In this document: positions 1 through 11,400 of the stretch, one piece after another
Numbering within the stretch: position 1 is the stretch's first letter
Layout: the number at the start of each line of letters is the position of its first letter
Source: a virus
Reading direction: 5' to 3' (one strand)
Virus record (IMG/VR): IMGVR_UViG_3300009495_001941
Location: 1-37,750 of that record
Length of the DNA stretch: 37,750 nt
Program-made: the position numbers and the translations under genes
Notes under the pieces: generated by a model
Database searches by the model: none
What the model was told of the DNA's origin: nothing
The model's input: the letters and a program-made list of their open reading frames with translations, nothing else

Positions 1-79
1 AAACTGTGGTTAGCCAGCAAAGAACCTTAGGGGTGAAAATTCGGCTAGAGGGACAGGATCCCCGTATTGAGGAGAAAAG
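1..79 (+). other. Leader before the first fibre gene; possible 3' end of an upstream gene
   Basis: Two readings of an upstream gene tail are possible. Frame 1 reads KLWLASKEP and stops at 28-30. Frame 3 is open from the window edge to a TAA at 111-113, which would overlap the fibre gene by 34 nt. The stretch is more G+C-rich than the genes that follow. I cannot identify the upstream gene. A GAGGAG Shine-Dalgarno at 69-74 serves the ATG at 80. Confidence 0.35.
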
Positions 80-3000
80 ATGGCTGTTGGTCGCATATCC
101 GGTCCGCTCTTAAAGTCGAATCTTATCCGTAATGGAGTAGATTTAGCATTTGAGACCGACCTATTATACCTAGATGTAAACAATCAGCGTATCGGCGTCA
201 ATAATTCAACTCCTGGATACGAGGTAGACGTTACCGGAACCACACAAACTACAGATTTAAGAGTTACTAATAGAGCAGATTTAGCAGATATTACTGTTGA
301 AGGCAATACAATTAGTACTACACAACCTTACCTTAATCTTGCAACACTTGATAGTGTTGTAGCACTTAATAAAATTAGAATTGACAGCATTGACATTGAA
401 GGTAATGCTATTACAACCAATGACTCAAATGCTAACTTAGAGTTACGTCCAAACGGAACTGGCTCAGTAGATGTACATTCTGATATGAATGTTACAGGTA
501 ATATTTACGCTTCAGGTAATATTACAGCAGATGGCGACATTACAATTGGTGATGCAGATACAGATAATGTAATCTTTAATGCTGAAATTGCTAGTGATCT
601 TATTCCAGACGCTGACAGAGTACACAATCTAGGAAGTAATCCAGCCACAGGCGGCAAAGAATGGCAAGATATATACGTTAATCAAATCTTTGCATCAAGT
701 TTAGATTCTGACGATGCTGTTGTTAATGGCATTGATCTTACATTACAATTTGGTAATACAATCTTTGTTGCTGAAAACGGAGACGATACAGCTCAAGGCA
801 ATCATATATTAGACCCTTATGCATCTGTAAAATATGCACTAAGCCAAGCTACAGCTGGTGACACAGTACACATTTATCCAGGAGATTACACAGAAGTATT
901 TCCACTTACTGTTCCAACAGGTGTAACAGTAAAAGGTCAAGGTATTAGAAGCGTAACTATTAGACCTACAACTGAAACACGCTACAATGATTGTTTCTTA
1001 CTAAACGGTCAAACAACTGTAGAAGATATGACCATTACTGGATTTTACAGTGGCGGAAACTTTTTTGAAGTTACAGCAGCAAGTGCAGGTTCAACTACAG
1101 TAAACGTAGGAATTACAGATCAAGCACACGCATATGTAAGCGGTGGTACAATTAATATTGCTGGCGCTGATTATAATATAACTAATGCTGTTTACAATGA
1201 AGCTACTGGTGTACTACAAGTTACACACGCAGGCGGAACTGCTACATTAGGTAATGATGTATTCTTAAAGAATATTACATTTAGTTGTAGCGGAGATAAC
1301 AGAGTATTTCCAGACAACGGTTATGCATTCCGCTATGCAACAGACTATGAAGCACTAAGCCGTTCACCGTATATTAGAAATATTACAGTAATTACAACTG
1401 GGTCAACAGTAAGTTCACTAGATCCAAGAGGATTTGATACAGGTGATGCAGGTAAAGGCGCATATATTGATGGAGCATACGGTACAGCATCAACTGTAAA
1501 CACAGCATTCTTATTTCACTCAGCTACATTTATTACGCCAGGTGTTGATGCAATTACAATGACTAACGGTGCTAGAGTAGAGTGGCTGAACAGTTTCACA
1601 TACTTTGCTAACCGTTCAATGTTTGCATATGACAGCAATGCTGGTCGCAGATATGATGGTAAAACAAAGCTAACACTAGCAGGTGTATCAGGAACGTTCC
1701 AAGCGAGCAATACACTTACTATCACTAGCAGTGACGCTTCTACAGTGCTTACAGGCACCATTAGTAGCGTGGATGGCAATGATGTTTATGTTAGCGGATA
1801 TTTAGATTTAGACGGTTTTGATTTAACACCACAAACTATTACAGACGGTACAGCAACAGCAACTAGTATTACAAGTTTTGATTTAAGAGAGTTTGGTGCA
1901 GAAGTTAGACTTATTGCAAGTGCAAGTGTCTACGGTAACTTTGGATTAGTTGGTGACGGTCCAGGTGTTATTATGTATGCAATTGGACAAAACCTAGCAT
2001 ACATAGGCAATGGTAAAGAAGCAACAAACGAAACAGAATCAGTTATACAAGCAAACGAAGTTGTTGAAACTAACGGTGCTAAGATACGTTATAACTCAGT
2101 TGACCACAAAGGTGATTTTAGAGTTGGTGATTTATTTTACGTCAACCAAGACACAGGAAGTGTAACATTTGCTGTAAGTGATTTTGAAATCAATACAGAT
2201 AACGGAGTTACATTCACAACTGGATCAGATAACACATTTGTAGATGGAACAAAGGTTGAAACAGGCGATTGGCGTATAAGCGGAAATACTGTTGAAACAC
2301 TAACTCAAGATGCTAACTTTGCAGGCGGAAGTGGAATTATTAATCTTGATTCGGACGTAAATGTTACAGGTAGCTTAGACGTAACAGGTAATGTTACTAT
2401 CGGCGGCAATATAACAATTGGTGACGAAGCAACTGATACTATTCAAATTATTGCAGGTATAGATTCTGATATTATTCCTAAGGTTGATCGTACTTATGAT
2501 TTAGGTACTCCTACAAAAAAATGGAACAATCTCTATGTAAACAATGTATTTTTAGATGGTCTTACAACAACTAGTGCTGCACAATTTGAAGAAATACTAA
2601 TAGATGATAACTTTATTACTACTACAACTTCTAACACAGATTTAGAATTACGTGCAAATGGTACTGGTAAGATTCTTATACCAAACAATGATGTTCAAAT
2701 TGTAAATGACTTAATTGTTGATAATGACATTAATGCAAATAACTTAACTATTTCTGGATTAATTACTTCTAATAGTTTTAGTACAGGTAATATATTAATT
2801 GACGATAACTTCATAGAAACAACACAATCAAATAGTGATTTAACATTACGTGCTAACGGTACTGGTAGTGTTAGAATTCCTAGTAATAATGTTGATTTTG
2901 ATAATGATTTTGATATTGCAGGAACCTCTACACTAACAAATGTTACTATACAAGGTAATGTTACACAAACAGGAAATACTGTACAAACAGGAAATATAAA

Positions 3001-4585
3001 TTTAACAGGTGATTTTGGAATTACTGGAAACGTTACTATTTCAGATACAGCACAATTTGAAAATATTAAAATTGAAGACAATGTTATTACTACAACTGAC
3101 AGTAATAGTGATTTAGATTTACGTGCTACTGAATACGGTGATATTGTAATACCAGAAAATGATTTTGTTATTAGTAACGACCTTTATGTTACTGGTACAA
3201 TAAGTGTTGGCGATATTAATAGTGCAGGAACAATTACCGCTAATAGATTTAGTACAGGCGACATATTAATTGACGACAATGTTATTAAAACTACGCTGTC
3301 AAATTCAAATTTAGAACTTCGTGCAAATGGAACAGGTAATATAATTGTTCCAAGTAACAATGTTACATTCTCGCAACAACTAACAGTAGACGGAACAACT
3401 ACACTATCTGATACTAATATAAATGGTACAATTACACACGTAGGCGATGTTAATCAAGTTGGTGACATAAATCTAACTGGTAACTTAGATGTTACTGGTG
3501 AAGTAATTATTAGTGCTAGTGTTATAGAATTTGAAGAGATACAACTAAGTGGCAATTCAATCACTACAACTGATAGTAATGCAGATCTAGAATTACGTGC
3601 TAACGGAACAGGAAGAATTTTTATTCCTAATAATGATGTTGAAATTACAAATAACCTAAGAGTTAATAATTCAATTATAGTATCAGATGTTACAAGTACC
3701 GGTGATATTACAGCAAATAGTTTTAGTACAGGCAATATTTTAATTGATGATAATTTTATTACTACGTCAATATCAAATAGTAATTTAGAATTAAGAACAT
3801 CGGGTACAGGGTCTGTTATTATTGACACGTTTGCATTTAACGGTTCGACAGTTACTACAACTAGTGACTTAAATATTAATCCAGGTAGCGGACTTGTTAA
3901 CATTAATGCTACAGGTGGATTAAAATTACCAGCAGGAACTACAGCAGAACGTCCATCAGCTTTACCAGGATACGTTCGCTTTAATACAGACTTAAATAGA
4001 TTTGAAGGATACAACGGCACAAACTGGGTTAATTTAAAAGGTGTAGAAGACCTAGATGGCGACACAAAAATTACAGCTGAATTAACTGAGGGATTAAATG
4101 ACAATAGAATTAGATTCGATATACAAGGAAGTACTATTGTTATTGTTGACGGAACTAAATTAGAAGCACCTAGAATTGATGTTGATGATATTAGAATTGA
4201 CGGAAACGTTATTACTACAACTAACGGAAACAAAAACTTATCTTTAACAGCTAATGGAACAGGTTCTGTAAAATTTGATAACTTTGCATTTAATGGTAAT
4301 ACTATTACTAATACTGTTGCAGATAGTGTTACAGAATTTGTAAGTAGTGGAGACGGATATATTAAATTTGGCGGCACATACGGAGTAGTAATACCAATAG
4401 GCTCTAGTGGAGATAGACCACCAATTAATTTTAGTGACTTAGGCCAAATGAGATTTAACACTGACGATAGTCGTGTTGAAATTTGGGATGGAACAAACTG
4501 GGTATCTGTTGCAGGAAGTGCATCAGGTATTACAAGAAACGATGCAGAGGAAATTGCACTATCAACAGTGCTAGTATTAGGATAA
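80..4585 (+). CDS. Tail-fibre-like structural protein with pectate-lyase-like beta-helix and tandem repeats (1501 aa)
   Basis: Predicted virion fibre or adhesin. The N-terminus (residues 1-45, 'PLLKSNLIRNGVDLAFETD') is a signature I associate with marine T4-like phages. Residues about 155-215 and 780-835 hold paired blocks with the 'DLG...KWxxLYVN' fibre motif. Residues about 223-650 look like a right-handed beta-helix: 'NTIFVAENGDD', then 'IYPGDYTEVFPLTVPTGVTV', as in pectate-lyase-fold tail proteins. Around 676-687 is 'HKGDFRVGDLF', a motif shared with the C-termini of both giant proteins downstream. The second half contains at least seven further copies of 'ITTTxSNxxLELRANGTG'. The C-terminus has two 'GxxxRFNTDxxRxExxxGTNWV' blocks. 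No catalytic depolymerase site can be assigned by eye. The start is supported by GAGGAG five bases upstream. The next gene begins 4 nt after the stop. Structural role is confident; receptor specificity is unknown. Confidence 0.93.
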   Translation: MAVGRISGPLLKSNLIRNGVDLAFETDLLYLDVNNQRIGVNNSTPGYEVDVTGTTQTTDLRVTNRADLADITVEGNTISTTQPYLNLATLDSVVALNKIRIDSIDIEGNAITTNDSNANLELRPNGTGSVDVHSDMNVTGNIYASGNITADGDITIGDADTDNVIFNAEIASDLIPDADRVHNLGSNPATGGKEWQDIYVNQIFASSLDSDDAVVNGIDLTLQFGNTIFVAENGDDTAQGNHILDPYASVKYALSQATAGDTVHIYPGDYTEVFPLTVPTGVTVKGQGIRSVTIRPTTETRYNDCFLLNGQTTVEDMTITGFYSGGNFFEVTAASAGSTTVNVGITDQAHAYVSGGTINIAGADYNITNAVYNEATGVLQVTHAGGTATLGNDVFLKNITFSCSGDNRVFPDNGYAFRYATDYEALSRSPYIRNITVITTGSTVSSLDPRGFDTGDAGKGAYIDGAYGTASTVNTAFLFHSATFITPGVDAITMTNGARVEWLNSFTYFANRSMFAYDSNAGRRYDGKTKLTLAGVSGTFQASNTLTITSSDASTVLTGTISSVDGNDVYVSGYLDLDGFDLTPQTITDGTATATSITSFDLREFGAEVRLIASASVYGNFGLVGDGPGVIMYAIGQNLAYIGNGKEATNETESVIQANEVVETNGAKIRYNSVDHKGDFRVGDLFYVNQDTGSVTFAVSDFEINTDNGVTFTTGSDNTFVDGTKVETGDWRISGNTVETLTQDANFAGGSGIINLDSDVNVTGSLDVTGNVTIGGNITIGDEATDTIQIIAGIDSDIIPKVDRTYDLGTPTKKWNNLYVNNVFLDGLTTTSAAQFEEILIDDNFITTTTSNTDLELRANGTGKILIPNNDVQIVNDLIVDNDINANNLTISGLITSNSFSTGNILIDDNFIETTQSNSDLTLRANGTGSVRIPSNNVDFDNDFDIAGTSTLTNVTIQGNVTQTGNTVQTGNINLTGDFGITGNVTISDTAQFENIKIEDNVITTTDSNSDLDLRATEYGDIVIPENDFVISNDLYVTGTISVGDINSAGTITANRFSTGDILIDDNVIKTTLSNSNLELRANGTGNIIVPSNNVTFSQQLTVDGTTTLSDTNINGTITHVGDVNQVGDINLTGNLDVTGEVIISASVIEFEEIQLSGNSITTTDSNADLELRANGTGRIFIPNNDVEITNNLRVNNSIIVSDVTSTGDITANSFSTGNILIDDNFITTSISNSNLELRTSGTGSVIIDTFAFNGSTVTTTSDLNINPGSGLVNINATGGLKLPAGTTAERPSALPGYVRFNTDLNRFEGYNGTNWVNLKGVEDLDGDTKITAELTEGLNDNRIRFDIQGSTIVIVDGTKLEAPRIDVDDIRIDGNVITTTNGNKNLSLTANGTGSVKFDNFAFNGNTITNTVADSVTEFVSSGDGYIKFGGTYGVVIPIGSSGDRPPINFSDLGQMRFNTDDSRVEIWDGTNWVSVAGSASGITRNDAEEIALSTVLVLG
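2780..3760 (+). repeat. Tandem coding super-repeat, period about 471-474 bp
   Basis: The sequence 'agtacagg', encoding the start of STG(N/D)ILIDDN, recurs at 2780, 3251 and 3725. The spacings of 471 and 474 bp give a 157-158 aa period. Each period holds two half-units built around 'TTxSNxxLELRANGTG'. Earlier and later degenerate half-units lie near 400, 2600 and 4210. Confidence 0.8.
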
Positions 4586-4589
4586 CGAC

Positions 4590-4919
4590 ATGGCAACTAC
4601 ATTTAAAAATAAAGTGGTAACACAAGTAGGAACAGTAACTCAAGAAGTGCTTGCTACTGACGACAACAAACGTATTACTGTTGTAGGCTTCAGTTTAGCA
4701 AATCTAACTGACGGTGTAGTTCTAATTGATGTTACATTGCGCGATGAAGACAGTGCAACAGGATATTATGCAAAGGAAATGATTTTACCACCAAACACAA
4801 GTTTACGTGTTTTGAACGGCGGCGAAAAACTAATTTTAACACCAAACAATAATCTGTATGTAAGGTCAAATGTTGATAACAGCATTGATGTTATTATGAG
4901 TACAGTAGAAATTGTTTAA
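4590..4919 (+). CDS. Small conserved structural protein (109 aa), beta-rich
   Basis: No enzyme motif is recognised. The chain is beta-strand-rich, with 'ITVVGFSLANLTDGVVLIDV' followed by 'MILPPNTSLRVLNGGEKLIL', a layout consistent with a small beta-sandwich. It aligns by eye with the 106-aa product at 26511-26831: both have SLxN, a central 'xxLPPNxxxx' or 'xxIPNGxxxx' turn and a closing hydrophobic strand. It starts 4 nt after the long fibre gene and ends 11 nt before the next gene, so it is probably co-translated with virion proteins. It may be an accessory, cap or connector subunit of the fibres. That role is inferred from position only. Confidence 0.85.
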   Translation: MATTFKNKVVTQVGTVTQEVLATDDNKRITVVGFSLANLTDGVVLIDVTLRDEDSATGYYAKEMILPPNTSLRVLNGGEKLILTPNNNLYVRSNVDNSIDVIMSTVEIV

Positions 4920-4923
4920 GGAG
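4918..4923 (+). promoter_or_regulatory. Strong ribosome binding site (AAGGAG)
   Basis: AAGGAG overlaps the TAA stop of the 109-aa gene and lies 7 nt before the ATG at 4931. This fixes the start of the 135-aa gene. Confidence 0.75.
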
Positions 4924-4930
4924 ATATAAG

Positions 4931-5338
4931 ATGGCATCAACACATTATGTAGGACAAACACCAGGTATTTCAGAACTACTCGGAGAGGGACAACCTAGAT
5001 ATTTTTATGCATTAAAAAGAACCGAAGACGGTACTTTATTTTTTGCTAAAATTGATCAGTTAAAAGATACTGATACAATTACTGTAAACAATCCTGGCGC
5101 ATCAACTGATGACTTTACTGAATTTGAATATGGTGTAGATTTTTTTGATGGTAGATTAGAAAGCGATCATAGTCGTCCATACGATAATTTAGAATGGGAT
5201 CAATATCGCTGGGACAATAAAAATGCATATTATTATGTTAATGAAAACGGAGAACTAGTAGTTAGAATCAATCAAGCATATGTATACGATGCTACACAAA
5301 TTGTTTCCGGCGGAAGTGGAAGCGGCGGCGGCTACTAA
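4931..5338 (+). CDS. Small conserved structural protein (135 aa) with Gly/Ser tail
   Basis: I recognise no named domain. The protein is acidic and aromatic-rich, with 'FEYGVDFFDGRLESDHSRPY' followed by 'WDQYRWDNKNAYYYVN'. It ends in a flexible 'SGGSGSGGGY' tail. The strong Shine-Dalgarno overlapping the previous stop suggests translational coupling. It lies between the 1501-aa fibre and the 3009-aa giant, in a run containing only virion-type genes, so a virion or assembly role is the best inference. There is no signal peptide or membrane segment. Confidence 0.83.
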   Translation: MASTHYVGQTPGISELLGEGQPRYFYALKRTEDGTLFFAKIDQLKDTDTITVNNPGASTDDFTEFEYGVDFFDGRLESDHSRPYDNLEWDQYRWDNKNAYYYVNENGELVVRINQAYVYDATQIVSGGSGSGGGY

Positions 5339-5397
5339 TGACAACTGAAATAATAATAGTGGTGATGAATACTAATAAATACGTAAAAGAAATATAG
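5338..5397 (+). other. Possible 19-codon micro-ORF coupled by TAATG
   Basis: An ATG overlaps the TAA of the 135-aa gene (TAATG, 5336-5340). It opens a short frame, MTTEIIIVVMNTNKYVKEI, that stops at 5395-5397, twelve nt before the giant gene. It could carry ribosomes across the 71-nt gap, or it may be chance. Confidence 0.2.
5374..5381 (+). promoter_or_regulatory. Candidate T4-type late promoter (AATAAATA)
   Basis: This matches the T4 late -10 element TATAAATA at seven of eight positions. It sits 28 nt before the ATG at 5410, in one of the few non-coding gaps. The comparable gap before the second giant gene has a similar element. Confidence 0.4.
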
Positions 5398-5409
5398 GAA
5401 CCGCAAGAA

Positions 5410-8400
5410 ATGGCTGAATTTAAAATAAGTAGACTACGTTTTTCCTGGGTAGGAGAATGGGTAGATCAAAAAGCATTTAATAAAGACGAAATAGTACAAT
5501 ATGAGGGTAAAGCATATGTATGCTTAGTACCGCATACGTCTAATGGATTTTATCCTGATCTAAACAACATTGAACCTAAATGGGAACTAATGATGACTGG
5601 ACAAACATGGAAAGGTCCATGGCAACAGTTTGCAACATATAGTTTAGATAACATTGTAATTTTTGGTGGTATTGTTTATAAATGTAACACAGCACATCTA
5701 GCAGGAGCGGTTCTTGATACAGATATTGAAAAGTGGGACGTTTATGCAGAGTCAAAAACTTGGCAAAGTGAATGGACATCAGAAACTTCATATGGTGTAG
5801 GTGATATTGTTCAGTACGGTGGTTCAACTTATGAATGTATTATTTCACATATATCTGCAGAAACAGACTTAGAAGGTCTAGAAGCAGATTATGTTGGTTT
5901 AGATAGTACTCTAGTTAAATGGAAATTACTTAAAGAAGGCGTACAATGGAGAAGCGAATACGATGTATCTTCAGAAGATAGTACACAAGTTAGATATAAA
6001 CTAGGAGATCTTGTTAAGTACGGGCCGAGTGTATATAAATGTATTGAAGGACATGCACCAGAAAAAAGTGAAGCAACTAATTACGGAGTATACACTAGTA
6101 CAGCAATAACAAATCTTACTGGTAACGGGAGTAACTTTTTTAAGAGAGAATTAACAGCATATGGAGTTAGACTTGTAGTAGCAGGCGATGTCGGCGGCCA
6201 AGCAGCAGTTCCAGATGCATTTACTGAAAAAGTAGCTCAAACATTTAAACTACTTTTAAATAAAGATGGTGCTAATATTAATAGTGCAGCGCAAATACAA
6301 GCAATTAATACACTTGGCGGAGCAGTTGGCACATATCACGCAGGCTTCCCAACACTACAAAGAGTAGCAAGAGGCGCAGGATCAGATTACTCAACAAATT
6401 TCTTAGACGACGACGGTATTACATTCTGGGGCTTACAAGATCTTTTTGATACAACTGTTCAAAATGATATGGTTTGGTATTTAAACTCAACTGGAGAAGC
6501 ATTAGGAACCGGCGACACTGATGCTCAAGAAGTATTAGAACACGTAATGCATACATTGCATATGCACGGTCTTGATGCAAGAGGGTTAAAATTATATCCA
6601 CAGCTAGACGCAGACTGGGCAACTGGTGATTTATACAACGCAATGGTAGAAGCATATGACGGCGGATTTTGGGACAGTTCAGGCTACGGTGGCGATACTT
6701 GGAAGACAGACGGCGATGCATTTGAAGTAGCAGCAAAAGAATACTTGTACTTACTAAACTTCTGTATGTTCGATTATTCATCGTTATGGACCGGCGGAAG
6801 TCTTGCTCCTGAATGGGCAGACAGTGTCAACACATCAGCAGGCATTACATTAAATCTTCCATTAGGACTTGCATTATATAATACATATATTGCACCAGTT
6901 ATTAGTAAACCATCACTTGCTACTATCAGAAGCATTTATCAAGATGGTGACATTGGTGATCCTACAATAGCAGGAACATCAGGATATGCTGTTGAAACAA
7001 ATGCATCAGAAGGTACAATACAAGATACGTTTAATTCTTCATACTGGAGTTTATGGGTACCAGGTTTAGATTTTGATGGAGTATATAGTGCTAACTCAAT
7101 TTATCAACCAGGCGATATTGTACTGTATGGTGGTTACTTGTACCAAAGTTTAGTCATTAATAATATTAATAATACACCATCATTTAACTCTGGCGATTCA
7201 ACAGAACAATGGGAATTAGTAAGTCAAGCATGGGACGTTACTGGAGATTGGTCCAGTGCTACTCCTTATAAAGTTGGTAACGTTGTAACATATGGCGGCG
7301 ACCTTTATGTTGCTGTTACTGACAGTAGTAACAAAGTACCAGGTAATTTTGAAATTGATGCACCGTATCAAACTGAAGGATCTACTGGAACTACTATTAA
7401 ATTACAAACACAAGATTCTGCAAATCCATTAGCTATTACAGTAGGCATGTCTGTTATTGGAGAAGGATTTGCACAAGGTCAAACAGTACAAACAGTCGTT
7501 ACTGATGGTGATATAACTACAGTAACATTAAGTGCAGAACCAGATGGAACCATTACAGATAATGCTATACTGACCTTTGTTGGTACTAACTATGTTTATT
7601 GGGAACTAATGATCCCAGGCTTCCAGTGGGAAGGCAAATGGGCTATTGAAAGATTATATAATCAAGACGACATTGCATATTATGGTAATGCAACATACCA
7701 GTGTACTAGAGAACATACATCAGCATTAGTTAATAGACCAGACTATGATTTACAAAATAGCTATTGGACACTATACTTACAACACGATAAAACTAACTCA
7801 CTTACACAAAAAGGTGAAATAATTATTCAATCAGGTGGTGATAAAACCGCCCTAACAATTGGTGAACAAGCAAACGTATTAAAAGTTGTTTCTGATTTGC
7901 CAACCTGGACAGAAACTGACTTTACTCCAAATGTGTATTATGTTGCTACTAATGGTATTGATGCAACTGGAAGAGGAACAACAGCAGATACAGCCTGGAA
8001 GACAGTTAAGTATGCATGTGAAGTTGTAGCAAGAGGAACACGCAAAGCAAACGAAAGAGAGTTGCTTTTACAAAATAAACAATGGGTAATTGACGAAACA
8101 TACTACTGGTTCTTGTATCAACAAAATGCAGGTATAGAGCCTTTCGGAGCGTCAGTAAACTTTAGCGAATATTCAACAAGACGAGATTTAGAATATATAT
8201 TTGATGGAATAGTTACTGATTTATCAAGAGGCCAAAATGCAAGTACTGTTCAAAATGCTCTGTCATATTTTGATTTAGAAAGCACTAACCAATTTGCAAA
8301 TATAACCGTTGCTACTCAAGCTGAATATTACTCAGTAACAATAGCACAACTATTTAATAATATTGAATTTGCACTAACTAATGTTGCTCCAAGTACAAAC

Positions 8401-11400
8401 TATCAGCAATTAGAAACAGATAGACTAGGATATCCTTTACCATATGGCATATCGACTCAGTATTTCAATAGTGGTTTAACTATTGAAGCTGATACTATTA
8501 CAACACTAGGCGGCCTAGAAAAAATTATTAGAGAACCTCTTGAAGCAGAATCACCTGATTCAATACCTCCAGCTAATCAAGGTGCGTACACTACTATTAA
8601 TCTTAAATCTGGTACATATGAAGAGATACTTCCAATCGTACTTCCAGCAAAATGTGCGTTAAATGGAGACGAATTGCGTGGCGCACAGATTAAACCAGCA
8701 AATCCAATTAATACACTTTGTACAAGGACATTTGGTTTTATTAATCAATTTGTTGTAGGTACAACACGTAATATGGAAAATAATACTAAAGTACAATTTG
8801 TATCATTAAATCCAGTAGATGAAATTAGTACAATTATTGGTGACGTAGAGCAAGGAACAACTTATTATGTTATTGGAAGTAGTATTACTGATACAACATT
8901 TAGTGTTTCAGCAACTCCAGATGGTGAACCAGTAGAACTAACAACTAATATTGGTTACATGTATGTATACGGCGGAAATTCGTTAAATGATATGATTTAC
9001 GTACAAAACGCAACAGGTGTTCGTAATATGACATTAACTGGATTATTAGGAACATTAACTCCTCAAAATGAATATGAAACAAGACGCCCAACCGGCGGAG
9101 CATATGTAAGTCTTGATCCTGGTACAGGAGTAGACGATACTACAGCTTGGATTCAATATAAATCACCTTATATTCAAAACGTAACTAACTTTGGTAAAGG
9201 ATGTACAGGACTTAAAATTGATAGTACGTTACATAACGGAGGTAACCACTCGATTGTTTGTAACGACTTTACGCAAATTATATCAGATGGTATTGGCGTT
9301 TGGTGTACAGGCGGAGATGCATTAGTTGAATGTGTTTCTGTGTTCTCTTACTATAACTATGCCGGATACTTTGCAGAGGATGGCGGACGCATACGTGCTA
9401 CAAATGGTAACAGTTCATACGGTCAATATGGTTGTATTGCAGAAGGATTTGATGAAGCAGAGATTCCAGCTACAGGTATTGTAAACAACAGAGACAATCA
9501 AGCATTTGGTGAAGTAGGTCCTGTGGGTCCAAATGCAGAAATACTAAAATTAGAATTAGGTCATGCTGGCGAAGAATACTTTACAAAAACAACAAACTTA
9601 GTACGTCAAAGTAATAATCTAGTAGATACAACTTATTGGAGTACAGACGGCAATCTTAATATTACTAGAGCAAATACTACACCTTTTGAAAATGAAGTTG
9701 CTTGGAGAGTTGAAGGAATTACTAGTTTATCAGATTCTAGTTATTTTTGGCAAGATGTTCCAGTATCGCCGCAAGGTAAAACATATACAAATGTACCAGG
9801 CGAAAACGTTGACGGTTCAGGTATTGATGCAACATTTGATGTAACAGTGTTTAGTGATAGATATGTTGTTGCTGTTAATAATGGCGGTAGTGGTTATGTT
9901 GTTGGAAACGAAATTACTATTCCAGGATCTAACTTTGGTGCTCAACCAGGTGCAAATGATATTACAATAACAGTTACTGGACTTTCTATTACAGCAATTT
10001 TAACAATATCACATATAGGAACTGTTCCTGTAGGAAGTGCATTAGAATATACAGCAAGTATATATGCTAAGAAGCAAGATGCACCATATTTTGATTTTCA
10101 TGCAGTATTTTCAGGATATGAACAAAGAACTTCAATAATGAGATATAATTTTGATACAGATTTAATTACTCCCATAGAAGATGAAGATACAGGCATTCAA
10201 TCAACAGTCTTTAAAGCACAATTTGTGTCAGATGGTTGGTATAGAATATCATATACATTCTGGGACGAAACAGCACAAAACACATCTCTAAGATTTAAAA
10301 TATATCCTAGAGGCATTGACGGTATTGCTGGTACTACAAACTTTTACGGAGCACAGTTACAGCAAGGTGATCTTACATTCTTTATGGAATCAGTAGGTGA
10401 TAGACCATCAGGCTATGCTAACGTACACATTGACGGATCAGGAAATTCTGCACAGATTGTTGCAGACGAACAACGAAGTGGATCAATATTCCAGACACGC
10501 ATACTCGAAAGTAGAGCATTTACACAAGGTGGATTAGGATACAAGTTCCAATCAAATAACGCACAATCAGGCGATGATGAGTTGATAACACTTGCAGGAT
10601 CTGAAGTTGCTACATCAGCACAATATGAAAATATGCGTGTATTTGTTAACAGTGGTCTAGGAGCAGGTCAATATGGTGTTATATCAAGATATGATGATAC
10701 TCTTAAAAGAGCTTATGTATTAAAAGAATCCTTTAATAGTCTAGAAATAACTGAAACTAATAATGTTACTAACAGATTTAAATTAAATCCGGATGCCGAC
10801 TTTCATACTGTTTATACTGGACAGCGTATTAGATTTACACCAACGTATTTTAATATCCAAGTTGACTCAACAGCACAGGATGACATACAAGTACTTGGAA
10901 CACTAGGTGACTTGAATAACTATATGTATGTTTCTAGTACAGCAAAATTAAGAGTTAATCAAAAAATTAACTTTACTGGAACAACATTTGGCGGAGTTGT
11001 TACAAACTTTGATTACTATATCATAACCATTGTTGATGAAACTACTATACAAATTTCTACAACACAAGGCGGCGGAGTATGGCCGTTGTCAAATATTAAC
11101 ATTGAAGATCCGCAAGGAGCTCCAATCGTGTTAACAACAGAAGTAGATCCGTTTACATTAAACTTTCCATCAAATACTAGTTACTTAAAAGGTACTAGTA
11201 CAGAAGATATGGAAATAGCATATCCAATACAGTTTACTGGAACTAGCTTAGGTGATATTACATTAGGTCAAGTATATTACATACATGACATTTATAATGG
11301 CACACAGTTTTCAATATCAGCAAATAAAAACGAATTTGATGCAACAGATACTACTACTGGCACAAATGCAATTACAATAGCTGATACTTCAACACTTGTT

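Noticed and set aside
1-79. Possible leader hairpin (GGGA...TCCC near 48-60) or regulatory RNA
   Set aside because: The stem is only four base pairs, and the region may be the coding end of an upstream gene. It is not enough to call.
80-4585. Pectate lyase or depolymerase enzyme activity for the beta-helix fibres
   Set aside because: The fold-like motifs are present, but no catalytic residue set can be identified. Many phage beta-helices are purely structural.
3454-4596. 380-aa open frame on the minus strand within the first fibre gene
   Set aside because: It is antisense to a strongly conserved repeat-coding region, has no recognisable motif, and arises from the low-complexity codon usage of the sense gene.
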